Of a stretch of 64,000 nt of DNA, positions 34,516-42,539 are shown piece by piece (position 1 is the first letter of the stretch; each line of letters opens with the position of its first letter). The stretch is from Panacagrimonas sp041603235 (GTDB taxonomy: Bacteria > Pseudomonadota > Gammaproteobacteria > Nevskiales > Nevskiaceae). A model generated the notes under the pieces. The model did no database searches. It saw only the letters and a program-made list of their open reading frames with translations, and was not told the DNA's origin. The stretch spans positions 62,001-126,000 of the forward strand of contig JBFIES010000003.1 of the NCBI GenBank assembly GCA_041603235.1, written 5' to 3'. The translations under genes were made by a program, and so were the position numbers.

Positions 34516-34986
34516 ATGTTGAAGAGCCAGATTGCAGAAGAGTATGTGCAGGTAGACCAGCTCGAGTGGGCGCCATTTCCAGAAACCCTTTCTGAGGGCG
34601 GCATCCGGTGGAAGCTGCTGCATGTTTCGCCAGAGATGGGATCGTGGACGGCGGTCTTTGATTGCCCCAAGGGCTCCTCTTTCAATGCGCATGTGCATCA
34701 GGGGCCGGGTGAATATCTTCTGACCAAAGGACGTATGGATGTCCGTGGCGGCAAGGACGCGGGTGGCGATACCGCGGTTGCTCCCGGGTATGGCTACGAG
34801 TCCGCGAGCGCGCGTCACGATGAAACCTGCTTTCCCGTAGACAGTGAGTTCTACATGACCTTTCTCGGTCCCTTGATTTTCATCACGCCAGAAGGCAATC
34901 CGATCGTGGCCGTCGGCTGGAAGGAAGTGCAGGCGGCGTGGGAAGCCTTTTTGTCGGGCGCATCTGCTTCCAAACAAGCCGCCTGA
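34516..34986 (+). CDS. Cupin-domain protein
   Basis: This is a 156-residue single-domain cupin. The metal-site pattern is seen in FNAHVHQGPGEYLLTKGRMD (two His and one Glu), followed by a second cupin strand pair. It resembles small acetylacetone-cleaving/ChrR-like cupins, but the substrate cannot be told. A strong ribosome site (AGGAGG, 34507-34512) precedes the ATG. It lies about 130 bp after the E2 gene and may have its own promoter. Confidence 0.75.
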   Translation: MLKSQIAEEYVQVDQLEWAPFPETLSEGGIRWKLLHVSPEMGSWTAVFDCPKGSSFNAHVHQGPGEYLLTKGRMDVRGGKDAGGDTAVAPGYGYESASARHDETCFPVDSEFYMTFLGPLIFITPEGNPIVAVGWKEVQAAWEAFLSGASASKQAA

Positions 34987-35003
34987 GCCGGGCTGCAATC
35001 AGA

Positions 35004-35030
35004 GGCTGCGCATGTTCCGCGTGCGCAGCC
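35004..35030 (+). terminator. Hairpin after the cupin gene (possible terminator)
   Basis: A perfect nine-base-pair GC-rich stem (GGCTGCGCA with TGCGCAGCC) around a nine-base loop lies 18 bp after the cupin stop. There is no T run after it, so termination would be Rho-assisted or weak. Confidence 0.45.
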
Positions 35031-35116
35031 ACTCTTCTGCGCTCTGACATCTCGATTTTGCGCAGTTTGAGCAAACCGTACGCGTCTGTCTTCACGGTAT
35101 CCCTGGCGCAGCTGAT

Positions 35117-35136
35117 GTCACATTTCAAGATGTGAC
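35117..35136. promoter_or_regulatory. Inverted repeat upstream of the DUF445 gene
   Basis: Seven-base arms GTCACAT and ATGTGAC flank a six-base centre. It lies about 80-100 bp before the DUF445 gene start in an otherwise empty gap and is a candidate protein-binding site. The half sites are in the opposite orientation to a CRP site (TGTGA-N6-TCACA), so CRP is not implied. Confidence 0.4.
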
Positions 35137-35216
35137 GACAATTCATTCGTTCGCGGTCCGCTCTCGTTCAGGACGAACCCGCGAACCACCCTGTATCCTC
35201 GTTTAGCAAGCGTTAT

Positions 35217-36599
35217 GTGTTCGCGCTTGCTTACTTTTTCATGCAGGAGCAGGAGACAGATTTGCGTATCGACGTCGGCACTCTGGATCGCTACTTTCGC
35301 TATACCTTGCTGGGTCTGGCCCTGATTCTGGGCGGGCTCGATCATTGGATCGGGCACAGCTATCCGTGGATCAAGCCCTTGTTCGTGATTGTGGTCGCCG
35401 GCATGGTGGGTTATTTCACCAATTTTCTGGCCATCAAGATGCTGTTCCAGCCCAAGCGTGGCCATGTGCTTGGCTGGCGCGGTCTGGTGCCCAAGAATCA
35501 GGCGCAGATCGCGCAGAGTCTTGGCGCCAATGTGCAGGAGCAACTGCTTTCACCCGACATCATCCTTGCGTACATCCGTGAACGGCAGTTGATTGAGGCG
35601 GCCACGCAGTCGCTCGCCGACTGGCTTGACCGCATGCTGCAAGACTCCGAGGTGCGCCGCTCCATTACGGCCCGCTTGATTGGTCTACTGGACGACCGCG
35701 GAGCGGAGTGGATCAACAATGGTTTCGATTTTGGCGAGCAGGCGCTGAAGCGCATGGCGCGCAACCCGACCCTGATCGCCAGCTACTGGGAACAACTACG
35801 GGCAATGCTGGTTGAGTTCGTCGAATCTGATGCCAACCGAGCCCTCATCGCCAAGCGCCTTCAATCCATCGTTCAAGACCGCATGCCGCAAATTGCGCGC
35901 TGGCTGGATCACGCCTTGGAAGATTATCTGCGTAGCCGCGGTACGGTCAGCAGTAGCCTTGGGCTGAGCCTGAAGAGCCTCATCTCGCTGGACAAGGACG
36001 CCATTGAGCATCTGCTGGCCCGTTTTGCCGATGATCCAGCGGTTTCAGTGCAGTTGATGCAGGCGCTGGACGGCGTCATCGATGGCTTGCAGCGAGAGCT
36101 GGAGGCCGAATCCACTCAGGCACTGGTGCTCGAACGGCTTGCCGCCTGGATCGAGCAACTGGCCGATCTGGCGCGTCGTCACCTGCTGCCCGGCACCATT
36201 GAGCAACTGCGTACTTATCTGAACGATGAAGGCAACTGGGCGACCATTGAAGAAGAGCTGATTGGCAGCCTGAGCTGGGCCAAGGACCGCGCTGTCGGGT
36301 TCCTTGCTGCCGAGACCGGCCAGCGCTGGCTGCGCGAGCTCATAGAGCGGGCAGTGCAACGCCTCAACGTCACCGAACTGGTGCAAGAGCAGGTGATGAA
36401 GCTCGATACCGATGAACTTGAGGCCATGGTGCTGGACAACACCGGCGGCAATCTCACGATCATTCAGGTACTGGGCGGGGTGCTCGGCATCATTGCCGGC
36501 ACAGTCCAGGTGCATCTGCTGTTTGCCGCGCCCATTGGGGTCGGGGTGGGAGTGGTCTACATTGCGTGGCGGCTCAATGAGCGCAAGCACGCGCGGTGA
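35217..36599 (+). CDS. DUF445-family membrane protein
   Basis: This protein of up to 460 residues belongs to the DUF445 family of unknown function. Hydrophobic segments lie near the N-terminus (YTLLGLALILGGLDHWI and PLFVIVVAGMVGYFTNFLA) and at the C-terminus (QVLGGVLGIIAGTVQVHLLF ... PIGVGVGVVYIA), separated by a long, mostly helical soluble region. The diagnostic GYFTNFLAIKMLFQP motif is present. The start is uncertain: GTG 35217, ATG 35241, or a TTG at 35262 with AGGAG just before it. Stands alone. Confidence 0.85.
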   Translation: MFALAYFFMQEQETDLRIDVGTLDRYFRYTLLGLALILGGLDHWIGHSYPWIKPLFVIVVAGMVGYFTNFLAIKMLFQPKRGHVLGWRGLVPKNQAQIAQSLGANVQEQLLSPDIILAYIRERQLIEAATQSLADWLDRMLQDSEVRRSITARLIGLLDDRGAEWINNGFDFGEQALKRMARNPTLIASYWEQLRAMLVEFVESDANRALIAKRLQSIVQDRMPQIARWLDHALEDYLRSRGTVSSSLGLSLKSLISLDKDAIEHLLARFADDPAVSVQLMQALDGVIDGLQRELEAESTQALVLERLAAWIEQLADLARRHLLPGTIEQLRTYLNDEGNWATIEEELIGSLSWAKDRAVGFLAAETGQRWLRELIERAVQRLNVTELVQEQVMKLDTDELEAMVLDNTGGNLTIIQVLGGVLGIIAGTVQVHLLFAAPIGVGVGVVYIAWRLNERKHAR

Positions 36600-36605
36600 T
36601 CACAC

Positions 36606-37154
36606 TCAGTTGAGTTTCACCGCCAGCGCAGCAAAGCGATCCATGTAGTCTTTCAGGAATTTGCGGGTCCCTTCGTTGGTGACATTGTCCTGCGCGTCAA
36701 TCAAGTCAGGTTTGAACTGCAGGTAGGCTTCTCCACCGACAAGAATGGCCCCCAGAACGCCGAGGATCTGACGCAGATGAAGCTGGCCCGGTGCGGTGCC
36801 AATAGCACCAGGTGATGTGCCTGCAGTGGCGGCGACCTTGTTGCGCCAGACATTGCTCTCCATGGGTTTGGAGCCCCAGTCGATTGCATTCTTGAGTACT
36901 GCCGGAAGCGAGCGATTGTGCTCCGGCATCACGATGAGAATGCCATCTGCGCGTGCAATCTCGGAAGTGAAGCGATTGACGACGTCCGGTCGATTCGGCT
37001 CCATGTCTCCGTTGTACATGGGCAGGTCATCGATCTGCACGAAGCGGCACGCCAGCTCTGGCGGGGCCAGTTTGACCAGTGCCTGGGCCAGTTTGCGATT
37101 GATGGATTCGCGGCGGTTGCTGCCCACGACGACTGCAATATCCAATGTGCTCAT
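36606..37154 (-). CDS. NAD(P)H-dependent FMN reductase
   Basis: This is a 182-residue flavodoxin-fold reductase. ATG 37154 is chosen because STLDIAVVVGSNRRESINRK is the family start with the FMN phosphate loop (GSNRRESINRK). The later IVMPEHNRSLPAVLKNAIDW segment is typical of the ChrR/YieF/SsuE-like group. It overlaps the upstream NTF2-like gene in ATGA and is the last gene of the leftward catabolic arm. It may supply reduced flavin to the pathway's monooxygenase steps, which is inference. Confidence 0.88.
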   Translation of the reverse strand: MSTLDIAVVVGSNRRESINRKLAQALVKLAPPELACRFVQIDDLPMYNGDMEPNRPDVVNRFTSEIARADGILIVMPEHNRSLPAVLKNAIDWGSKPMESNVWRNKVAATAGTSPGAIGTAPGQLHLRQILGVLGAILVGGEAYLQFKPDLIDAQDNVTNEGTRKFLKDYMDRFAALAVKLN

Positions 37155-37561
37155 GCATCCGGCTCCTTCATGACAACGGTTCTGATTTTGAACTTCCAGC
37201 CCTGATCGGTGAGTACGAATTGATCGTGGTAGCGACAATGCAGGGTTTGTGAAACCTCATTCTCGCCCACTTTGCCACGTTCGAGCACGAGGTCCAGTGT
37301 GCCTTTTGCAGTTTTTCCGTCTTCGCTCAGTTCAAACGTGAAATTGCGGGTCTGATGTCTTTGCCACCAGTCCTTGGGCCTGTTGCGGATGAACTCACTG
37401 ATGGTCTGCCGGCCAGCGATCTGCGTGCCAAGTCGATCAAAGACGCCATCCTCCGTGAACAGATCCGCGAGGGCCTCCGCGTCCCAGTTGTCTGCATGTA
37501 CGCCATATGCGTGTGCAATGGCTTCGCAGGATTGATGTGCTTCTGCTGGAGATGGGCTCAT
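37151..37561 (-). CDS. NTF2/SnoaL-like protein (first copy)
   Basis: This is a 136-residue protein with the cone-shaped SnoaL/NTF2-like fold: helical start (AIAHAYGVHADNWDAEALAD), LFTEDGVFDR, IAGRQTISEF, and three terminal strands (GTLDLVLE, CRYHDQFVLT, WKFKIRTVV). Members include hydratases, isomerases and the small beta subunits of Rieske dioxygenases. Two Rieske alpha genes are nearby, but this protein is shorter than classical beta subunits. Function undecided. Confidence 0.78.
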   Translation of the reverse strand: MSPSPAEAHQSCEAIAHAYGVHADNWDAEALADLFTEDGVFDRLGTQIAGRQTISEFIRNRPKDWWQRHQTRNFTFELSEDGKTAKGTLDLVLERGKVGENEVSQTLHCRYHDQFVLTDQGWKFKIRTVVMKEPDA

Positions 37562-37611
37562 GGTGCAGTGTCCATTATTGATCTGGTGGGGGAGAGGATG
37601 CAGCGGCCTGC

Positions 37612-39585
37612 TCAGGCCGCCATGCCGGCGTGAAAGCCGCTGGCGATGGCCGCTTCGATAAAGCGCGGACTCAGCGCGTCGCCGACAAGATGTAATGCGA
37701 TTCCATCGGCGGCCAGCGCATCTCTTATGCCGACATTCGGGTCGTTGTAACCCACCAGGATAAGAGTGTCTGCAGCTACGGTGACCGGCGCGTGATCCTG
37801 GGCGGGATCAAAGACGTCGGCCGTGTGCGCATCGACGCTGGCCAGGGTGCTGCGGGTAAACACTTTGAAGCGGCCTGTCTTGTGCAGGCGAGCGTATGCG
37901 GGCTCGGCGCGAAAGCAGTTGTCCATCAACGGCGCAAAGGCAGGCAAGCGGGTGACGTAGCTGACACTGAGTCCCTGCTCAATCATGGATTCGGCAACGG
38001 CGATGCCTTCATAGTGGCCGACATCATCCAGAACAACTGCGCTGCTACCGAGTTGGTCGCGGGCAAGCGTCAGGGCTTCATCCGACGAGTAGCTGGCACG
38101 TTGATCAAGGCCGGCAAGGAATTGTCCCGGTCGATGACGTTGTGCGCCGCTCTTGGTGGGTGTCGCGCCGGTGGCAAGAATCACCACATCGGGTTTGCTT
38201 GCACGTACCGCGTCTGCGTCAACCCAGGTATTGAGATGAATCTGCACATTGAGGCGGCGTAACTCGCGTTCCTGCCAGCGCGTAATGTCGCCAAAGGCCT
38301 GCATCTTCGGTGCATGCTCGGCAGCCAGATGGACGAGTCCGCCGAGCTGATCCTTGGCCTCGAACAGGCTGACCTTGTGACCGCGTAGTGCGGCCGTACG
38401 TGCAGCTTCCATCCCGGCAACACCGCCCCCGATAACCATTACATTTTTAGTGTCCGCTGCCGGTACAGGCTCGGCAATGGTCGATTCCAGATTGGCCCGC
38501 GGATTGACTGCGCAGAATGGCTCTCCGGGCGGCAGGAAGAGTCCGCCAATGCAGCGTTGGTTGCAGGCAATGCAGGGGCGGACCTCATCTGCCTTGTTTT
38601 CCACCGTTTTGCGCACGATATGCGGGTCGGCAAGGTGGGCGCGGACCATGCCCACCATATCGGCCTGTCCGCTGCCAATGGCGTCGTCGGCCTCCGCCAC
38701 GCTGCGGAATCTGCCAGTCACCAGGACCGGTAACCGGGTGTGGGATTTTGCTTCGCCGTTGAACTTGAGCTGATACCCGCTGGGCTCGTGCATTGCCGCC
38801 GCCATTTGTTCCGGGTCGCTGTATTCGCCAAGCGTCAGGTTCAGATAGTCGACCAGATCATCTTTCTCGATCATCTGGACCACCTGCATCATCTCGTCAT
38901 ACTCCAGCAGGCCCGGCCGTGTTTCCGGCCCCATGCGTACGCCGACGACAAAATCTTTCGGCACAGAAGAACGGATGGCCCGGAGAACTTCCAGCAGGAA
39001 GCGCGCCCGATTGTTCAGGTCACCGCCATACTCGTCCTCACGACGGTTGATGGCGCTGGCAAGGAACTGGCGCAGCAGGTATCCGTGCCCGGCATGGACT
39101 TCGCATCCCTGCAATCCGGCGTCGGCAACGCGCATGGCCGCCCGACGATAAGCCTCAATAATCTCTGCAATCTGCGCCTGACTCATGGCGATGGCGGGCA
39201 CGCCCACCAGTACGCCAGGCGAGGATGAAGCAGACCATGGCGGCGAGCCGTCGGCTGTAAAGCCGTTATGGCCGCCATGCCAGAGTTGCACGATGACCTG
39301 CATGGGATACGGAGCCATTCGCTTGGCAAATGTGCGTAATCCGGAGATCGACTCGTCATCCCAGACCGCCAGTCCATTGGGGTGAAGCAGGGACGAAGGG
39401 TGAATTGCGCCGCCGCCGGTGATGGTCATGCCCACGCCGCCGCGGGCGGCTTCTTCATGGGCAGCGATGAAGCGTTCGCCAATTCGTCCCCCTGGCGTAT
39501 TGTTGGCCGTGTGGGCGGGGCGAAAGATGCGATTGGGAATGGTGAGGCGACCCAACTGAATGGGCGATAGCGCGTGTGGGTACAC
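37612..39585 (-). CDS. Old-yellow-enzyme/2,4-dienoyl-CoA reductase-type flavoprotein
   Basis: This is a 657-residue iron-sulfur flavoprotein. GTG 39585 is chosen: GAGGAG stands seven bases before it and YPHALSPIQLGRLTIPNRI is the family N-terminus. The 100-residue upstream extension is out of family. An FMN-binding TIM barrel (AHEEAARGGVGMTITGGG, GCEVHAGHGYLLRQFL) is followed by a [4Fe-4S] cysteine set (CIACNQRCIGGLF ... FCAVNP) and a C-terminal FAD/NAD module (VMVIGGGVAGMEAARTAALR). It should reduce an activated C=C bond; the substrate is unknown. Confidence 0.9.
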   Translation of the reverse strand: MYPHALSPIQLGRLTIPNRIFRPAHTANNTPGGRIGERFIAAHEEAARGGVGMTITGGGAIHPSSLLHPNGLAVWDDESISGLRTFAKRMAPYPMQVIVQLWHGGHNGFTADGSPPWSASSSPGVLVGVPAIAMSQAQIAEIIEAYRRAAMRVADAGLQGCEVHAGHGYLLRQFLASAINRREDEYGGDLNNRARFLLEVLRAIRSSVPKDFVVGVRMGPETRPGLLEYDEMMQVVQMIEKDDLVDYLNLTLGEYSDPEQMAAAMHEPSGYQLKFNGEAKSHTRLPVLVTGRFRSVAEADDAIGSGQADMVGMVRAHLADPHIVRKTVENKADEVRPCIACNQRCIGGLFLPPGEPFCAVNPRANLESTIAEPVPAADTKNVMVIGGGVAGMEAARTAALRGHKVSLFEAKDQLGGLVHLAAEHAPKMQAFGDITRWQERELRRLNVQIHLNTWVDADAVRASKPDVVILATGATPTKSGAQRHRPGQFLAGLDQRASYSSDEALTLARDQLGSSAVVLDDVGHYEGIAVAESMIEQGLSVSYVTRLPAFAPLMDNCFRAEPAYARLHKTGRFKVFTRSTLASVDAHTADVFDPAQDHAPVTVAADTLILVGYNDPNVGIRDALAADGIALHLVGDALSPRFIEAAIASGFHAGMAA

Positions 39586-39655
39586 CGTGTTCTCCTCGAT
39601 GTATGAAATGAAGCGCGCCTCTGCGGGCGCGTCTGGTCTGGCCTGACGCCGGCAA

Positions 39656-40282
39656 TTACTCCGTGGGCGGCGGCGGTAGCGTTGTGTAGTTGTATTGCTT
39701 TTCTGCGGGAACCGGCGCTGCGCCCAGCTTGAGCAGCTCAGTTTCCGGATCGCCGTTACGCAGCCTTTGCAGCAGCATTGCGGGGTCAAAATCGACGCCG
39801 ATGGGATTGGCTGCAAACGCTTCGGAGGCAAACCAGTCCTTGCACAGCTGCATGGTCGGGAAGTTATCGACCTGCAGCTCAATCTCATTGCCGTCAGGGT
39901 CGCGGTAGTACATGGATGTGCTCATGCCGTGATTGATGCACCAGAAAGGCTCGATTCCTTCGGCTTTGAGTCTTTCCCAGTTCAGAAGCAGGTCGGAAAG
40001 CGAGCTATACGTGAATGCGACGTGGTCAATGCCGGTTCGCATGGTGTCTGGCGCGGGCAGGTGCTCTGTGTTGAGAAAGGCAATGCGGTGATGCTCTTCG
40101 TCATAGGTCAGAAAAGCGATCACCGGCGCTTCAAAGGACGTCTTCAGGTGAAAGACCTGACGATACCAGGCGAGCATGTCCTGGAAATGCTTGGTCCGGA
40201 TCACGTAGTGCGCCAGCTTGGCTGGCACGATCGGTGTTCCGGTGGCTGCAGCCGGGCCGCTGTTGGAAGTGGCAGAACTCAT
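39656..40282 (-). CDS. VOC-superfamily (extradiol-dioxygenase-like) protein
   Basis: This 208-residue glyoxalase/bleomycin/dioxygenase-fold protein starts at ATG 40282, with GAGGGG five bases before it. Candidate metal ligands are His in KLAHYVIRT, His in GIDHVAFTY and Glu in DGNEIELQVDN, spaced as in type-I extradiol dioxygenases (BphC/catechol 2,3-dioxygenase type). It is the first gene of the leftward arm and divergent from a FAH-family hydrolase, a combination expected for ring cleavage and processing of the product. Confidence 0.83.
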   Translation of the reverse strand: MSSATSNSGPAAATGTPIVPAKLAHYVIRTKHFQDMLAWYRQVFHLKTSFEAPVIAFLTYDEEHHRIAFLNTEHLPAPDTMRTGIDHVAFTYSSLSDLLLNWERLKAEGIEPFWCINHGMSTSMYYRDPDGNEIELQVDNFPTMQLCKDWFASEAFAANPIGVDFDPAMLLQRLRNGDPETELLKLGAAPVPAEKQYNYTTLPPPPTE

Positions 40283-40370
40283 GAGGTCCCCTCGTAAATT
40301 TATGGTCGGTTCGCTGCCGGTGATGGGAGCGATGAAAGTCTGACTCCGGTATCTTGCATTCTCCATATTT

Positions 40371-40385
40371 TTACCATATGGTCAA
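40371..40385. promoter_or_regulatory. Near-perfect palindrome between the divergent catabolic arms
   Basis: TTACCATATGGTCAA contains the perfect core ACCATATGGT (40373-40382) and one mismatched pair outside it. On the minus strand it starts with TTGACC, so it could overlap a -35 box for the VOC gene. A short palindrome in the single divergent promoter region suits the TetR regulator encoded at the far end of the island. Confidence 0.5.
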
Positions 40386-40445
40386 TACAAGAATGAGGCC
40401 GGCATCAAGGGCCTGATCAAATATTCAGCGAAGGAGGAGTTTGAA

Positions 40446-41303
40446 TTGAAACTGGCCATGTTCCGCCATGAAAGCGGCGCGCTGCGTCCCGCCCTGATTT
40501 CTGAAGACGGGGTTCACGATATCTGCCAGCACATTCCGGCCGCGCCGTCGGACATGGTGGCGCTCATTGAGCAGATTGACGCCTTCACCAGTGCCTTGGC
40601 GCGACTGGGTAAAGGCATTGCAGACTACAAGCTTTCGGATGTCACCCTCGCAGCGCCAGTGACACGTCCAGGCAAGATCATGGCCCTGGGCCTGAACTAT
40701 CGCGACCATGCAGCAGAGGCGTCGATGGATCTGCCGGAAATCCAGACATGGTTTTCCAAGATGACGTCCTCCATCAATGGGCCTTACGATTCCATTGACT
40801 TGCCCAAAGTCTCCGACAAGCTGGATTACGAAGCAGAGATGGCTTTCGTGATTGGCAAGAAAATCAGGCATGCGACGCGCGAACAGGCCAAGGCCGCCAT
40901 TTTTGGATATTGCTGTGCCAACGATGTCAGCGTCCGCGATTTCCAGTTTCACAGCACCCAGTTTGTTGTCGGCAAGAGTTTCGATACGCACTGTCCGCTC
41001 GGACCCTGGTTGACGACGGCGGATGAGGTCGCAGACCCCCAGAAGCTCAGCATTCGCTGCACCGTCAATGGCGAAGAGCGTCAGAACTCCAACACCAGCG
41101 AGATGGTGTTCGACGTGTACGCGATGGTGGAGTACCTGTCGCAGGCCATGACGCTGGAACCGGGTGACGTGATTCTGACCGGAACGCCGGCTGGGGTTGG
41201 CGCAGTTCGCCAGCCGCGCCTTTTCCTCAAGGAGGGCGAAGTCGTGCGAGTTGAAATTGAAGGTCTCGGTAGCATCGAAAACAAGGTCGCTGCGGAGCGC
41301 TAA
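40446..41303 (+). CDS. Fumarylacetoacetate hydrolase-family protein
   Basis: This is a 285-residue FAH-superfamily enzyme, likely a hydrolase or decarboxylase acting on a ring-cleavage product. The start is TTG 40446, with AAGGAGGAG ending six bases before it; ATG 40458 is the nearest alternative. Family blocks: IMALGLNYRDHAAE, the metal-binding acid in LDYEAEMAFVIGK, GYCCANDVSVRDFQF, KSFDTHCPLGPWL, GDVILTGTPAGVG. First gene of the rightward arm. Confidence 0.92.
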   Translation: MKLAMFRHESGALRPALISEDGVHDICQHIPAAPSDMVALIEQIDAFTSALARLGKGIADYKLSDVTLAAPVTRPGKIMALGLNYRDHAAEASMDLPEIQTWFSKMTSSINGPYDSIDLPKVSDKLDYEAEMAFVIGKKIRHATREQAKAAIFGYCCANDVSVRDFQFHSTQFVVGKSFDTHCPLGPWLTTADEVADPQKLSIRCTVNGEERQNSNTSEMVFDVYAMVEYLSQAMTLEPGDVILTGTPAGVGAVRQPRLFLKEGEVVRVEIEGLGSIENKVAAER

Positions 41304-41374
41304 ACAGGTTTGGCCCGGGAAACAGCTCCAGAGAGAGCGCCCGGATAACGAACGATGGGAAGGAGAGCGTTTGT

Positions 41375-42487
41375 ATGAGCAATCAACAATATCTGCGTAA
41401 TGCCTGGTATGTGGCGGCTTGGTCCAATGAAATTGGTCGCGAACTGTTTGAACGCACGCTGCTCGATGAACCCGTTCTCCTGTACCGAAAAAAATCCGGA
41501 GAGGCGGTGGCGATAGGTAACGCCTGCCCGCACCGGATGGCCCCCTTGAGTCAGGGCAAGCTGATAGATGATCAAGTGCAATGTGGTTATCACGGCCTTC
41601 GTTTTGATGGCAGTGGTGCCTGCGTGCTCAACCCACACGGCGACGGCATGATTCCGCCAAAGATGAGAACCGCGAGCTACCCGGTGGTCGAGAAGCACGG
41701 TTTGATCTGGTTGTGGTTCGGCGATGCCGACAAGGCCGATGCTTCGACCATTCCTGATTTCAGTTGCCACGAAGACCCGGAGATGGGATTTGTTGGCGGC
41801 GTGATCGAAATGAAGGCCAATTACGAGCTGATTACAGACAATCTGCTGGATCTTGCACATTCAGAGTTCGTGCATGAAGGTCTGCTATCCAGCCCCGGAT
41901 ATACATCCAGCAGGCTCGAAACCATAGAGAACGGCACCACGATCTACGCTAACCGATGGGCGCCCAGCTGTGATGCCATGCCCGCGTTCCACATGATTTT
42001 TGAAGGGCATAAGGAAGGTGATCCGGTCGACCACTGGGCCTACATGCGCTGGGACGCACCCGCGCACATGCTGCTTGATGTGGGCATCACCCATCCCGGC
42101 AAGCCACGTACCGAGGGCGCCTGGATTTATGGAACCGACATCCTCACGCCGAAGGATGCGACCACCACCTACTACTTCTGGGGCATTACACGCAGCTACA
42201 AGGTAGATGACCCGGCGGCGGGTGAGCTCTGGCGGCAGGTGATCAAGGGTGCGTTCGAAGGCCAGGATCAGGTCATTATCGAAGCCCAGCAAAGGATGCT
42301 GGGCAGTCGCACTCTGGAAGAGGCCAATCCGGTGATGTTTGCCTCCGATGCAGCAGCGCAGCGGGCGCGCAAGCTTCTCGCCAGGCTGCGGCAGGGCAAC
42401 ACGGTGCCCGCACCGCAGAATCCTGAGCTTCGTAAACAGCGCGCTAGAAGCGAACTTAGTTGTGCGCCAATCACGCCGGCGGTCTGA
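41375..42487 (+). CDS. Rieske non-heme iron oxygenase (VanA-like)
   Basis: This is a 370-residue oxygenase component of the vanillate-demethylase type. The Rieske ligands are Cys51/His53 (CPHRMAPLSQG) and Cys70/His73 (CGYHGLRF). The catalytic iron site is in NLLDLAHSEFVHEG (His and His, with a later Asp). Such enzymes hydroxylate or O-demethylate aromatics and need a reductase, which is not encoded nearby. A good ribosome site (AAGGAG) precedes the ATG. Co-directional with the FAH and flavin hydroxylase genes. Confidence 0.92.
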   Translation: MSNQQYLRNAWYVAAWSNEIGRELFERTLLDEPVLLYRKKSGEAVAIGNACPHRMAPLSQGKLIDDQVQCGYHGLRFDGSGACVLNPHGDGMIPPKMRTASYPVVEKHGLIWLWFGDADKADASTIPDFSCHEDPEMGFVGGVIEMKANYELITDNLLDLAHSEFVHEGLLSSPGYTSSRLETIENGTTIYANRWAPSCDAMPAFHMIFEGHKEGDPVDHWAYMRWDAPAHMLLDVGITHPGKPRTEGAWIYGTDILTPKDATTTYYFWGITRSYKVDDPAAGELWRQVIKGAFEGQDQVIIEAQQRMLGSRTLEEANPVMFASDAAAQRARKLLARLRQGNTVPAPQNPELRKQRARSELSCAPITPAV

Positions 42488-42539
42488 GCTTCTAGCTAGG
42501 CGCTCTTGAATTCCCTGTATTGAAAATTCTGGAACTGAA

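Noticed and set aside
35117..35136. CRP-binding site
   Set aside because: Half sites are inverted relative to TGTGA-N6-TCACA.
39586..39888. 100-residue N-terminal extension of the OYE-type reductase
   Set aside because: It overlaps the 3' end of the VOC gene in another frame, is Arg/Cys-rich without homology, and a GTG with a good ribosome site fits the family start.
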